A DNA stretch of 64,000 bases from Margaritifera margaritifera (taxonomy: Eukaryota > Mollusca > Bivalvia > Unionida > Margaritiferidae). The position numbers were made by a program, and so were the translations under genes. Where the stretch lies: positions 3,931,001 to 3,995,000 of the forward strand of contig JAQPZY010001660.1 of the NCBI GenBank assembly GCA_029931535.1, in the 5' to 3' direction. Below the pieces are notes generated by a model, which searched no databases, was not told the origin of the DNA, and saw only the letters and a program-made list of their open reading frames with translations. Shown one piece after another: positions 47,216 to 59,281 of the stretch (positions within the stretch are counted from its first letter, which is position 1; every line of letters starts with the position of its first letter).

Positions 47216-49130
47216 AATTAGACGTGAAGATGTCTTCTTGAATAAATGTTGTTAAAACTGATATATTTGCAACCAGTTAATGTCAAGGATTAGTTATAAA
47301 TTGTAATTGATTTTGCAATACTAGCATGAGGACCTAGGCTTGAACCCAGGTGGAGGCAAGAACCTGTGTCCATCAGCATCACTAGTGAAAAAAGTTGCTA
47401 AACAGTTTGGCATCTTTTGAATTGGAATATTAAATGGCATTCTCTCTGCAGGAAAAATGCAACCTGTGCAAAATGCACTGGGTGCTTGCTATAATTATTT
47501 GCTGCACTTGTTACAACTTATAAATATCTAAATTGATGATTAAAAAATAAAATTTCTTCATCCCATGTCCACTTTAGAAACTGCTGAGTGCCTTTTCTAA
47601 ACAGAATGATTGGTCAACATTTTTATAAACACAGTCCAAATATGGTCAGATTCTTTGTGAACTTTGTGATGGACAATCAGAATCATGTATAATGTCTCGT
47701 CACGGCTGGAAAGTATTCTTGAGCAATGGAAATTGATCAGTCATTGCAAGGTAAAAACTAACGTATAATCCAATACCAACTGCAAACTGCATAGACCCAG
47801 ATCTGCTGTCGCATAATGTGCCGGCAGATCTGGGTCTATGCAGTTTGTAGGGACTAATTAGTAGAACAAACAACATAGACCCTGATCTGTTTGCATTTGG
47901 ACTTGGCATATGTGCGAGTATATATGGTATATTGAGCTGGATAATTTAAACCCAGTTCTATATATGAGCAAAGTAGCCAAGTTTTTGATAAGTTGCCTTC
48001 TTAAAAATTTTATCCATGAATTTCAAGTAACACGAGGACTGTTTTCCAAGTCCACTTACGTCATTTTTTTCAGTGCTTACTGTCATCAATATGATATCAC
48101 TTTTTACCTCAGTGTGTCATAACGCTATGAACTCTGGGAGAGATTGGATGCAAAATGATGTGGTTGCAACTTCTGTCTCTTTTAAAATAATTTACAATTT
48201 TAATAATCACAATAACAGCCCTGTGAAAGAAAATAATAAAGTCGATGAAAAATGTATGGGACCCGTGGAAATCTTTAGAGATTTAGGACACACATTCCGC
48301 TGCCATTAAAGTCCCAGGCTTGTGATCTTAGTGTGGCGTAAATGTTGGCATGGTTGCTGTAAATCAGCAGCACAGGCTTTCAATAACAGCAATACATAAT
48401 ATGTAGCTGTTGCATAGCTTACTCTTTTTCAAGCTGAAAAACCTTGTCATTTTGATGTGAATCCATTCTCCCACAGAATGGAGAATTGTCAATAAGACAT
48501 GGTCCACTTGTGCACCTCACATGCCCATGCGCAGAACAGTCATCTTTTTCAAAGATGCCATGCTAATGGACATGCGTCGAATTTGTGACCAGAGAAAAAT
48601 TGCTTCTTGCTAGTGCTTCACCACATTGCAGTCTTCTTTCAACAAATATTATATCTTGATATTACATTTATCCTCTCCGTATTCATTTTACATGCTGGTA
48701 ACCCCAGCTCCCTTTCAGAAAATTGTTCTGTAAGGGACCTCTTAGGTTACCATGCTGTATTCCACCCCGTAGGGGTTTGAGTACTCTCATATTCATACCC
48801 TAACATAGCAGGAATGACACATTCCTTGTTCTTAATTGTCTAAACACCAAATTCACTGTTTTTTCATCATTGTATATTGATAATTGTTCTCTTGACTCGT
48901 GTCACTTTGTTATTGTGTGTGTGTTTGCAGTTGCTCCTCAATAAAGCTTTAACACTTGAACATCATACATTACTATAAAGAAAAGACAAGTAAGTTCCCA
49001 TTGTTTACCGTGTGCATGCACTGGGATGTATATAGCACACACCATATAAACAACAGGTGAGTTCACATGTGAGATATAACATATTGTCATTCATTGTTTT
49101 CTTACAGGATTTGTTTTTCTTCAGAAAACA
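47216..49130. other. USP19 intron, no gene seen
   Basis: About 1.9 kb of intron. Apart from a perfect hairpin at 47783-47847 no feature is supported; the open frame 48073-48309 has no recognisable domain. Confidence 0.5.
47783..47847. repeat. Perfect 24-bp inverted repeat, 17-nt loop
   Basis: Arm 47783-47806 (caaactgcatagacccagat + ctgc) is the exact reverse complement of 47824-47847. No flanking duplication is evident. Such exact pairing over 24 bp implies a recent origin or selection on structure. Confidence 0.95.
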
Positions 49131-49760
49131 TTGTTGGGACAATCTGGGGGGAAGAAGAAGAAAAAGAGGCACTGGGACACTCACCCAGACTGCCTCTGTT
49201 GTTCAAAATGCACACGGAAAAATCATTGTGCATTTTGTAAATTATGGTCAACTGAAATCTGTAATCTAGCCAATTCCAGATGCATATATAGAGGGTGGAG
49301 GAAACCTCCTGCCCACCCGCCTCTTCAGAATTTTCAGGTTTTTCTCTTGCACAACCCCAAGATGATTAGCTCTTCAGGTTGGAAGAGCACTTCTGGGTCC
49401 CAGGAGAGGCCCCTCCAGAAGGAGGAAATGTACATTTTGAGAGTAGATCGCCTCCCCGAAAGGGAAGAGAAGCACCGCACACCTTACATCCTTGGTATTG
49501 ATAGCTTGTTGCACCCTCCTGTGAGGGCAGAGCTGCACTGCACCCAACACTTCTGGGGTAGCTTGTCATACCCTCCTAGGTGGGAGGAACAGTACCGCAC
49601 CCTTCATAATGATGAATCTGACGAACAAAGTTCTGACATATCTATGTCACCTGACCGGTCACACAGCTGGTCACACAGCTTAATTTGTCAGTTAGGTAGG
49701 TATGCTGATAATGTTAAAACTGATCAAATACAGAGAAAAAATGGAGCATACTCGTCATTT
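49131..49760 (+). pseudogene. DIRS-type retrotransposon Gag-like fragment
   Basis: A plus-strand frame starts 'KKKKKRHWDTHPDCLCCSKC' then 'TRKNHCAFCKLWSTEIC'. The H-x-x-C-x2-C-x2-C ... C-x2-C arrangement with a following 'W' is the cysteine motif near the N-terminus of DIRS Gag proteins. It is followed by imperfect repeats of about 19 codons (EEKHRTPYILG..., ELHCTQHFWGS...). The frame continues nominally to 50009, but the last third includes a C/A homopolymer and is not convincing. Same orientation as the DIRS RNase H and recombinase at 53.3-55.0 kb, but a USP19 exon lies between, so they are not one simple insertion. Confidence 0.6.
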
Positions 49761-50627
49761 GAGGAAGAGATCCACTTTACTCAATGTTGTTGTCTCTCTG
49801 GACCACATGTTGTGCTGCAACTATGGGTCCCAGAGAAAAAATGCCTTTGCTCTGTTGTGCTAGGAAGATGTATTCACATCAAAAGGACTAGGTTTTTTGG
49901 CACAAAAAAGAGTAGCTACATAATAGCGATAGGTAACTATTGCATGATTAAAATTGTCCCCCCCCCCCCAAAAAAAACAAACTACATTTCTGTTGTGGAA
50001 TCAAAATAATTGGGTCATACTGAAAAAATTACCTTCCCAACATACCCTTTTTTGTGTGTTAGATAAGAGGAGTCTGTGATCTTCAAACTGCAAAATGGAG
50101 CAATTTTTAAATACTCTTTAGCTATTATTTTATAGGCAATTAGTGATGAGATACTTTTTCCCATACTTTTCTATGTAATGACAGTTACTTGTGTTAGATA
50201 TAGAAATAAGAGTAACACAAGAAAATGCACACAAACCAGTACACTTTTATGTGATTTTTTATTGCTTTGACCTTTTGCTAGGTAAAAATAACATTTTAAA
50301 AAGTCAAATACTCTAATATTTCACAAGTGATCATTCTTAATTAGAAATCGAACATGAATATTTGGTCTAAATTTTAGGTACAGTGGAAATATGTGAACCT
50401 CCCAGCCAGGAGGGGTTTCCTCCCAAGATGAGGGGTGTTGCCCATCCCTCCTGTCACACATTGTAATCTCCCGCGTGCACAAAATTATTATTGAAAAATT
50501 TAATTTTTTCCATTTTTTTCACATCTTCCTTCCAGTGTAGTATATTTACGGTAATACTGCCTTTGATCACATGACAGTTAACTGGCTTAAGGAGGGCAAG
50601 ACATCATAGTTGCTAATTTCAAGCAGC

Positions 50628-50990
50628 ATAAAACAATTATCATCCCTTTGATTCTGTCGGCAGGGTCGGTTGGCTTCAGTCTTAAGTTTGTAGAAATGGA
50701 TTATACTATGTGTGATTAGAAGTAATTCTGAAAGGATTAAAGAGATTAATTGATTATGGTTGGATTACTAAAGAGCTCAGTCAGCATAAAACAATGAACG
50801 TTACTTTGATTCTCTCTGCAGGGTAGGTTCTGCTTCAGTGCTTAAAGTTGTCAAGATGGATTAGAGTATACTATGTGTGATAAAAAGTAATTTGGACAGG
50901 ATTAAAGATATTAATTGATTATGGTTGGATTACTAAAGAGCTCAAGTGGCATAAAACATAGTCACTTTGGCTTAAGTGTTTAAAATTTGT
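50628..50990. repeat. Tandem repeat of about 165 bp, two copies
   Basis: Copies share 'gcataaaaca', 'tactatgtgtgat', 'attaattgattatggttgg' and 'attactaaagagctca'. The landmark recurs near 50744 and 50909. The stretches 49761-50627 and 50991-51059 show nothing else. Confidence 0.85.
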
Positions 50991-51059
50991 TGAGGTGTCT
51001 GAGCGTGCGTTATCTCCAAATTCTAAAATGCCAAAATCTAAGCAACCGAAATATCACCC

Positions 51060-51570
51060 AAAATTCAATTATTGATGGAAACGGGAATTTCAGTTGTTGG
51101 AATTAGGTTCAAAGGACATAAATATGCATTCTGCCCTTCCCATAAAGCTGATTTTAATATCTGCTATGGTGACAAGAATGACATTACATGTCATGCAGAA
51201 ACCCCATCTCATGAAAGCATATTAAACAAATATACCATCACTGAAATCCATGTTTGCATAATCCGCATCAAATGTGGCTAAAGATACACATGCCAAGACA
51301 CTGTTTGCCACCTTTATAGCCATACATAATCTTCCATTTTTGGAAGGAGATCATTTTTCAGATCTACTTAAAATAATGTTCCCTGACTTGGAAATTGCAC
51401 AAAAGTTCTCATACAAATGGACAAAAACTACTCCCATAGTGACCCAAGCTTTGTGTCTTCATTGGGATAAAAAAGTTAAAGACATGTGCTGCAATGAAAA
51501 ATTCACCATTCTCATTGAAAATCCTTCCTCTTTTGAAGTCAAAACTCCTGACAAAATTTTGCAAATCTCT
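51060..51570 (+). pseudogene. hAT-like transposase N-terminal fragment (zinc finger + start of catalytic domain)
   Basis: The first frame has 'GHKYAFCPSHKADFNICYGD' and 'KNDITCHAETPSHES', a C...H..H finger as in BED-type hAT proteins (the second Cys appears replaced by His). After a frame change comes 'KTLFATFIAIHNLPFLEGDH' 'FSDLLKIMFPDLEIAQKFS', then 'RTKTT'-like 'WTKTTPIVTQAL'. This order is typical of a widespread invertebrate hAT-derived family. It ends before the catalytic acids. Not part of USP19. Confidence 0.75.
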
Positions 51571-52319
51571 TGATTTGTCCTAAACTGACTTGTCTGTTCT
51601 GTCACATGCATGACAGTGAGACGTCTCATAACCAGACAATTTCAGGTCCAAAACTTGCGGCATTTATATGAATATGGCTAATATTTGGAGGTTTACTTAG
51701 TATTAGAACAGCCATATTGGAACCAAAATATGTTGCCAGTCAGATGAGAATGCGTTTCGTGAAATTTTTCCTGTAATTATTACTTTTGTTTCGTTTGTTT
51801 GTGCAAGGTACATGATAGTCATAAATTTATGTATCTTAACAATGTATCTGTACAGTCAAATTAATGTATAACATCCACTCTGGAGACCTTCTTGAACTGG
51901 TCTTTTATAAGCAGGTTGTCTTTATATATAGGTACAATGTATACTGTTTTGGGTATAAATGGGACATATGAAAAGTAGCTGTTATACTTGTGTGTTTGCT
52001 ACAACCGGTTGGACTTAATATCACAAAGTGAAAGGAATATATAATTTACAAAATATGTACAATATATCCCCTGCAGACTCAGGGATGTAGAATTCGCCTA
52101 ATGTTCCTTCCTACATATCACAAGTGGCAACTAACGGAGGCAGCTTTTTTGCCCAGGATATGTAATGAGATGATATTACATCTGAGAAGGTCTTGGATTT
52201 TGTTAAAGAGTTGGGCTTGTATCAAAACCATTTTGTGGATACTTAAAAATGCTTGGCACTCTATAGCCAGGATTGTGCTGATGTGCTGTTAAACCCTATG
52301 CATCCAAAAATAAATCCTA
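51571..52319. other. USP19 intron, no feature seen
   Basis: AT-rich intronic sequence with no paired ends or exons. Confidence 0.5.
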
Positions 52320-52503
52320 TACATACATACATACATACATACATACATACATACATACATACATACATACATACATACATACATACATACATACATACAT
52401 ACATACATACATACATACATACATACATACATACATACATACATACATACATACATACATACATACATACATACATACATACATACATACATACATACAT
52501 ACA
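52320..52503. repeat. Perfect (ATAC)n microsatellite, about 46 copies
   Basis: An uninterrupted 184-bp tetranucleotide tract that ends only 83 bp before the acceptor of USP19 exon 52587. It creates long Tyr/Ile/His or Met/Tyr/Val/Cys open frames on both strands that are not genes. Confidence 0.98.
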
Positions 52504-52586
52504 AAATATGTAAAGATAGTATTATTCACAAATAATTTCTGAAAATTGTGATGTTCTTTGTTATTCTACACTCCTAAATATTTCAG

Positions 52587-52718
52587 GACCAAAACATGAA
52601 TGGAGTCAGACTGACAACACAGTAGCCTTGACCTTAACAATTGATGAATGCCAAGGAGATCAGTTGAGGGATATAGATGTTGAATTCACAGACAAGAGTG
52701 TGACATTAACATTACCAG
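52587..52718 (+). CDS. USP19: USP19 exon: first CS domain, N-terminal half
   Basis: A 132-bp exon after acceptor cctaaatatttcag, donor gtatagatg, entering and leaving in phase 1. Product: PKHEWSQTDNTVALTLTIDE, then CQGDQLRDIDVEFTDKSVTL and TLP. Human USP19 reads 'DWRQSAEEVIVKLRV' ... 'LEDVDAAFTDTDCVVRF' here, the first CS (p23-like) domain, which binds chaperones. A longer open frame runs to 52993, but phase and family length show the exon ends at 52718. It sits between two DIRS fragments. Confidence 0.87.
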
Positions 52719-53319
52719 GTATAGATGTCTTTCCTTATACAAGTCTTGCATTTAATAAGCCCCATGTAAAACACCCACATTGGATCACAAAAGACACATC
52801 ACCTGGAATTAATCACCTGACCATATTGAGATGGAAAAATCCTCAAGTCTTCTATTTGCACAGAAACAAAGTTTCTATATTAAATACATTATCTGATCAT
52901 GTTAACATTAGGAAATTACTCGATGCAACCTCCGAATCCTTGAATGACGAAAAAACATCTTTCTGTCTACATCATGTAGACAAAGGGAAGTAACTCTTAC
53001 AGATTAACTCCCTTGTTCCCAGCTAGGTGGGTATTAGTGTCCCAGATGCTACCAGTTTAAACTTTCACTTGCAACTGTTCATAGTGCCTCTGAAGAATCC
53101 ATTGCAAGTTATAATCAATTTTGACAACATTTATTTTCAGTAAGTCAAAAGGTTGATATACCTGATAGTAATCATAGTAATGCAATACAAATCAGTATAC
53201 TGTTACACCTCTCATTTCTGCACTGCTAGATGTCTACCAAGCACATTTGAAATGTTTACTTTTTTTTAAACAGGATGTCATGCAGTAGTGTGCTGTTTGG
53301 GCCATGGTTTGAGAACCAC

Positions 53320-55035
53320 TGATCTGTACAGATGCCAGTTTGTCAGGTTGGGGGGCACACTTGTTACCAGATTTTGTGACAGTCAGTGGCAAGTGGATAC
53401 TGCAAAAGAAGGCTCTTCACATTAGTCTTTTGGAAATGAAAGCCATTCTCAACGCCTCCCACGCTTGGGTGGAATGCATCCAAAGGAAAACGGTTCTGAT
53501 AATGTCGGATAGAATTCGGTCAAAGTGAACTACCTCTCCAACCAGGGTGGTGTGCCAAATCACTGAACCTTTGCATTATGGTATGGGAGTACCTTCATTG
53601 GTGTGCCAAATGTCATCTAAACATGTAAGTCTGACATCCCATGCAGGCTCATTGTCCTGGCCGACTCATTGTCAAGGAGAGGCCAGCTGCTTCCTATGGA
53701 GTGGTCTCCATCCATCCATCTTCCATCAAGTCAACACTCTTTGGGGCCAACCAATGCTAGACATATTTGCAATGAAGTGGAACAACTAAATGCCCACCTT
53801 CGTCTCTCCATTCCTGAACCCAGAGGCATGGACCATCGACAACCTTTCAATCAGCTGGGAAGGAATATGGGCATATGCCTTCTCTCCATTGGTTCTAATA
53901 CTCAAACTAATCCAGAAAATGAGGGACAGGGCTTGCAAAATAGTTCAAATTGCCCTTCTCCATTGGGACAGATCCTGGATCAGTGATCTGTTCAATCTGG
54001 TGATGGACATACCCAGGAAAACTGCTCCTTCACACCTAGCTTTTGTCAGGGATGCCCTATGCAAATGGAGTCCTGTGCTTTGAGTGTGGGGAGGATCACA
54101 ACAACTAGACAGCCTTTCACTTTGAAGGCATAAGATGGGAAATGGTGCATTTTCAACGACTGGTGTTGTGACGTCACACCACTTTCAACCTCCATCCCCC
54201 AACTGACTAACTTCTTTCTCTTCCTCTTTGAAGACAAGAAGGTAGTCCCTGTCGCAATCAAGGGATACTGTTCCATAATCTCAGACACATTCAGACAAAA
54301 CTAGGCCACACTCACTAACCTTGTTCGCATAATAGAACCTCCCCTGGGTCTTGACATCCCTCGACTTGTCTAAGTTCGAACCCTTTTCTTCCACCTCACT
54401 GAAGCAGGTATCATACAAGACTTGCTTCCTGATATCACTAGCTTCAGCTTGCAGAGTGAGTGAGCTGCATGCACAGTCTGTGGATCTGAAATACATGCAG
54501 TTCCATTCCAACGGCTTAGTCGAAGTAGTGACTCAGACTGGTTTCATTTATAAAAGCAGGTTACCGTTGGTAAGCAACTAACAAATAACTATATGCCCTC
54601 TTCTCTGAATCAACACGTCGAGAGAGGTGAAGCTGCAGGACCTGGTACACACCCACAGATGCTATTTGAGGCGCAAAGAGAAAGTCCACGGCGGACATCA
54701 AAGGCTCTTCCTACTGGTTCAGGCAGGAAAGCAAGACATGACCCAACAAGCACTGACCACTTGACTAAAGGGGGTTATTAGATCAGTGTACTCTAAATTC
54801 TCACCGGATCAGGTATGACTCGTGATGATATCGGCTCACAAGTGATTTCCACAAGCCTGGCCTTTAAAATGTAATTTCTCAATTTGAAACATAGTGGAGT
54901 CAGTTGGCTGGCATGCTCAGTCTGCTTTCTCCAGCTTCTATTTGTGTGACATGGCCTCTAGAAGGAAAGCTGAATCTTGTCAGACCACTGATAGCTGCCC
55001 AGACAGTTACTATGCATGGCAGCATGTATAAGCGG
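53320..55035 (+). pseudogene. DIRS retrotransposon relic: RNase H and tyrosine recombinase
   Basis: RNase H starts 'TDASLSGWGAHLLPDF' (53328) followed by 'LHISLLEMKAILNA' and, after stops and shifts, 'VLADSLSRRGQLLPMEWSPS', 'FNQVNTLWGQPMLDIFA'-like text (reads FHQVNTLWGQPMLDIFA) and 'LSISWEGIWAYAFSPL', all standard for DIRS. The tyrosine recombinase follows: 'PQLTNFFLFLFEDKK', 'SLASACRVSELHAQSVD' with the first catalytic Arg (about 54440-54490), and a C-terminal block 'SVGWHAQSAFSSFYLCDMAS' (about 54900-54960) whose Tyr is at the nucleophile position. Many frameshifts and stops; dead. The RT domain is absent upstream. Confidence 0.85.
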
Positions 55036-55414
55036 ATAATCTTCAGTTGTGCTAGCCTCACAGAAATTCATCCTTTTATTAGAGTAGTCATCGTAACATG
55101 GGTAGAGGTTGGATACTCAAGCATTTCCTTCTTCTCTTATCTATTTTCCTAATGTTAATGTGATTGGGTAATGTATTTGATGGAGAAAGGAAATTTTTTT
55201 GTAAATTATTTTCCTCCGAAAATACTTAACTGATTATATAGCTGTCAATTCCCCCCTCCCCACCCACCCCACCCCATGCAAACATTTGTTACAGGTTTCA
55301 CTTGGGCTTAAACTGGTAACATCCGGGGGATGCGGGTGGACATCTCGCAGGAAAGGAGGAGGGGGATGTTCATCTGTAAAAATTACTTCCCTTTGTATAT
55401 ATTTTATTTATATA

Positions 55415-55507
<93 letters not shown>

Positions 55508-56094
55508 AAAGATGGGTGTTTTTTAATCTTTCAAGGAGGGCTGTATTTGGAGGTAGCAAAGAGTAATTTCCTAATGTTAATGTGATCAGGTAAGTATTTT
55601 TGGAGAAACATTTTTTTTTTTTTAAATTCTTTTCATCAAATTGCATAAATTCCTGCACATACAATATAAAATTTTGGCTGTGAACATAATATTTCACTTG
55701 CCTAGCAAACATTTTAACTCCTCATGGACTGCAGGCCAAGAGATTGTTATCAAGCCCTCATTAACGGTAAGCAAGACGTACAATAGAGCTCATGCAACAA
55801 AGTTATTTCCAATGCATTATTACAGGAACAGGATCAAATGGGAAGAAAATATTGAGAACGATAGTACATGTAGCATGATAAACCACAATGACGATCCAAT
55901 CTACTATGTAACGCCATGGTGTATCATAGTGGGAAATGCCTTCAGGGCTATGCTACCCTGTTTTAATTAATGCTACAATCAACTCTTTATCTAAACTATC
56001 CTGTAAATTATTTTCCTGTATTAGTGAACAGTTTTGGAGAAACAAAGTACTGGCAACATAATATTTTGCCTCGTGTATATTGGCTGGTAATTTC
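55036..56094. other. USP19 intron with (TA)n tract
   Basis: A (TA)n tract with few interruptions at about 55415-55505, a C-rich patch at 55250-55275, and otherwise nothing supported. Open frames here on both strands derive from the TA tract. Confidence 0.6.
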
Positions 56095-57200
56095 TGACCT
56101 GATTTTAATCAGACTTGGCAGTTAAGCTAATATCGTCAAGATGTTGCATGATTTTTATTATGATCAAGACCTGTGTATATTTATGAGGTGACCTTGCATC
56201 TGATTGGATGATGTTTTTTTTATCACTCTAGAGACTATGTTTGATAGGATTTTTATCAAACTTGGTAAATAGGCTATATCATCTAGATCTTCATTGCATA
56301 TAATTAGGAGTAAGATCCATGTATAATGACATAATCTTGCGACTGATTGGTTGAGCTTGTCAACACTTTAACAACTATATTTCTGATCAGATTTTGATCA
56401 AATTTGTAAAATAGTCCATTCAAGATGTCGGATGAGTTTAATTGTGAGCAAGATGTATACATATTGATGATGTAATCTTGGATCTGATTGGCTGAGCTTT
56501 TACCACACTGGAGACCAAAATTTGATTAGATTTTTCACCTGCTTTACAAATAAGTTTTTATGCTCATTGACTTAGACAAGGTCTGTCATAAATGACATCT
56601 GTGCATAATAATGACATATAATGAGATATCTTGCATCTGTTTGGCTGAGTTTGTTACCTCTCTAGATCTAGAAACTATATTTTGTTACCTCTCTAGATCT
56701 AGAAACTATATTTTGTTACCTCTCTAGATCTAGAAACTATATTTTGTTACCTCTCTAGATCTAGAAACTATATTTTGTTACCTCTCTAGATCTAGAAACT
56801 ATATTTTGTTACCTCTCTAGATCTAGAAACAATATTTTGTTACCTCTCTAGATCTAGAAACTATATTTTGTTACCTCTCTAGATCTAGAAACTATATTTT
56901 GTTACCTCTCTAGATCTAGAAACTATAGTTTGTTACCTCTCTAGATCTAGAAACTATATTTTGTTACCTCTCTAGATCTAGAAACTATATTTTGTTACCT
57001 CTCTAGATCTAGAAACTATAGTTTGTTACCTCTCTAGATCTAGAAACTATATTTTGTTACCTCTCTAGATCTAGAAACTATATTTTGTTACCTCTCTAGA
57101 TCTAGAAACAATAGTTCTCATCCAATTTCTATTAAACTTGATAAATGGGTTTATACCATCAAGATCTTGGATGACTTCTGTTATGAGCATTTGACTATGC
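56095..57200 (+). repeat. Tandem repeat family E, second block
   Basis: Monomers with 'gattttgatcaaatttg'-like, 'catcaagatcttgg', 'gcatattaat' and 'ctgattggctgagctt' match those at 38040-38965. One monomer contains an expanded 31-bp minisatellite (56651-57112). Confidence 0.85.
56651..57112. repeat. 31-bp minisatellite with internal palindrome, 15 copies
   Basis: Unit 'ttgttacctctctagatcta' + 'gaaactatatt'. Each unit contains the 12-bp perfect palindrome tctagatctaga. Copies differ at one or two positions. It arose inside a family E monomer, whose normal text 'ttgttacctctctag' starts the array. Confidence 0.98.
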
Positions 57201-57730
57201 ATATTAATTATGCCTTTATCTTTAGAAAGAATTTTTATCAGACTTTAGTAAAATAGGTAAAATTGACATGATGTAAAGTTTGGGAGATAGCTTGCATAGA
57301 TTGTGTTTTATAATACTACATAAGTCTGCTTAGTGAAATGGTAAGCTTTTAAGTTATGTAAGCCAGATGAATGATATCATATGCCTAGACTGATATATGA
57401 ATATTCTCTATGCAGAGACAGTCTGGGCACTTGAGACTAGTTGTGCATAAAACATACTGGTGAACAACCACTTTAATACACTTTATTATAGCACAAATTC
57501 TGATATAAAACATGGTACATCTTGGCTCCCAATTTTTTGGCTTAAATGTCTTTTATTCTCAGACACTACTCGGAACATCATCAAGCTGATAAATAGATAC
57601 AAAAATAATTTAGTTCAGTTTCAGAAGTATATAGCTTACATGACATAAATAATGTTCTTATACTGCAATTAGTAATTTTCACTGAATGTGGGGCTAAGTT
57701 AATACTAATTGTTATATAAATTTGCAGATA

Positions 57731-59008
57731 CAGTCCTACCCACTTATATCAATATCACTTATGTTAACAAACCACCTAAGTTGACAAAAAATCGAAGTCC
57801 CTGTCCCCAGGTCTATTGTTAATACTAAATTTGTCATGCTTATGTCAACGTTGAGATAAAAAATAAATGTATATGTCAACAGAAGCCCTAGGTCTCAGTT
57901 TGAACAAATCCTTTGTTTTCTGATCATTTATGTCCACAAGCTGCCAGTTCCCACCCATAGTTTGTTCTACAATTATTTGATGCTGCCATCAGGTTTTAAT
58001 GTTGTCATTGGATTAACAAACGCATTTGTTTGGTCCTCCAAAGTTCACCTTTCACAGCAACTTCAATAACACATGCACCCTTCATCAAAGCAAGCTGGCT
58101 ACAATCTTCATAAAAACAATGCACCCTTCATCAAAGGAATTCATCATCAAACTTGAATAAAAGCAATGGAATCTGATCGATTGTTGCATTTTCCAAAGTG
58201 ATCGGTGATTGAAACATGTTTATTGTGACGTGAAAGTTTCCTTTTCTGCAGTAAGAAAGTAATTTTATTTATGCTTACCAACTGCAGCTTAAAATTCAAA
58301 TTCTACCTGTGCTTAATTAAGACTTGTTTTTTAAAAAAATGCCATTGAATGTTTTGCAATCAGAGAGAATTCATAACTTGTTCACAGGTTTTCATTTCTC
58401 TTTGAACAGCCTCATTCCCTTGGTAGCCTCAAGTAAGATGATTACATTTGTTGCTTAGGCTGACCAAAATCTAGGCCAATTTTTAAGTACATGTAGCATG
58501 TAAATAACAACTATACAGCCACGTGCTATTGACAACAATGAATATTGTAGTGAATTATTTAGTCACACGTTTTGTTTGACAATGGGATATAGATCAAACG
58601 AGGACTTCCATTTTTTTATACTTGTGGTTTTCTAACAGGATGTGACCGATACATGAATTTTCTAGCATGTGACTTGTACTCAGATTCATGGATTTTTCAT
58701 GTACATATCCTTAACGCATTATGGATTTTATTACACAAAGGTAACAAAAATGTAAGTTGTCACTATACAGGTGTTTTTCATATTAATTTTGTTTTTATTT
58801 ACTCAAAATTTCCATTGTTTATTTTCTCAAAGTGTAAATCCTACTTACTGATGACAGGTCACCCCTTACAGACAAATTTCACTTGTATGCGGGTCAAAGA
58901 GAAATTTGCTTTTTTCAGCCCGCCCTCCCCCCCCACTTATCTCAACATCCACTGATGTCAACAATATTGCCTCAGACCCGAGGATGTCGACATAAACGGG
59001 TAGGACTG
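57731..59008. mobile_element. Tigger/pogo-type element with TA flanks
   Basis: The left end is cagtcctacccacttat and the right end, reverse complemented, cagtcctacccgtttat, with TA on both sides (57729-57730 and 59009-59010). Subterminal words 'ttatgttaacaaa' / 'tgttgacatcagtgg' are similar at both ends. The 1278-bp interior lacks a transposase, so it is non-autonomous. It lies in the intron that splits the first CS domain of USP19. Confidence 0.82.
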
Positions 59009-59103
59009 TAGTAAAATTATTACCATACACTTGACTGGCATTTTGTTTATCACCCCTGCTGCTCATTCACGCATTCATCAAATTTTCAGTCATTCTTGCT
59101 GTA

Positions 59104-59214
59104 CCATGGTTCAGTGTTTGAGCATTCTTATTGTTCCATGGTTCAGTGTTTGAGCATTCTTATTGTACCATGGTTCAGTGTTTGAGCATTCTTATTGTTC
59201 CATGGTTCAGTACA
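59104..59214. repeat. 32-bp tandem repeat, about 3.5 copies
   Basis: 'ccatggttcagtgtttgagc' + 'attcttattgtt', starting at 59104, 59136, 59168 and 59200. Confidence 0.95.
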
Positions 59215-59281
59215 TAATGCATTCATCAAATTTTTTATCATTCTCATTATAACGTGGATAGGTACATAATGAGACCAGCAG

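Noticed and set aside
52253..52529. Several open frames rich in Tyr/Ile/His or Met/Tyr/Val/Cys on both strands
   Set aside because: They are translations of the (ATAC)n microsatellite.
52719..52993. Continuation of the CS-domain frame to 121 codons
   Set aside because: A donor at 52719, phase agreement with 60212 and family length show this is intron read-through.
53285..53325. hAT-type terminus (reverse complement starts cagtggttctcaaac) just before the DIRS RNase H
   Set aside because: No partner end or target duplication was found, and the bases may simply be part of the DIRS sequence.
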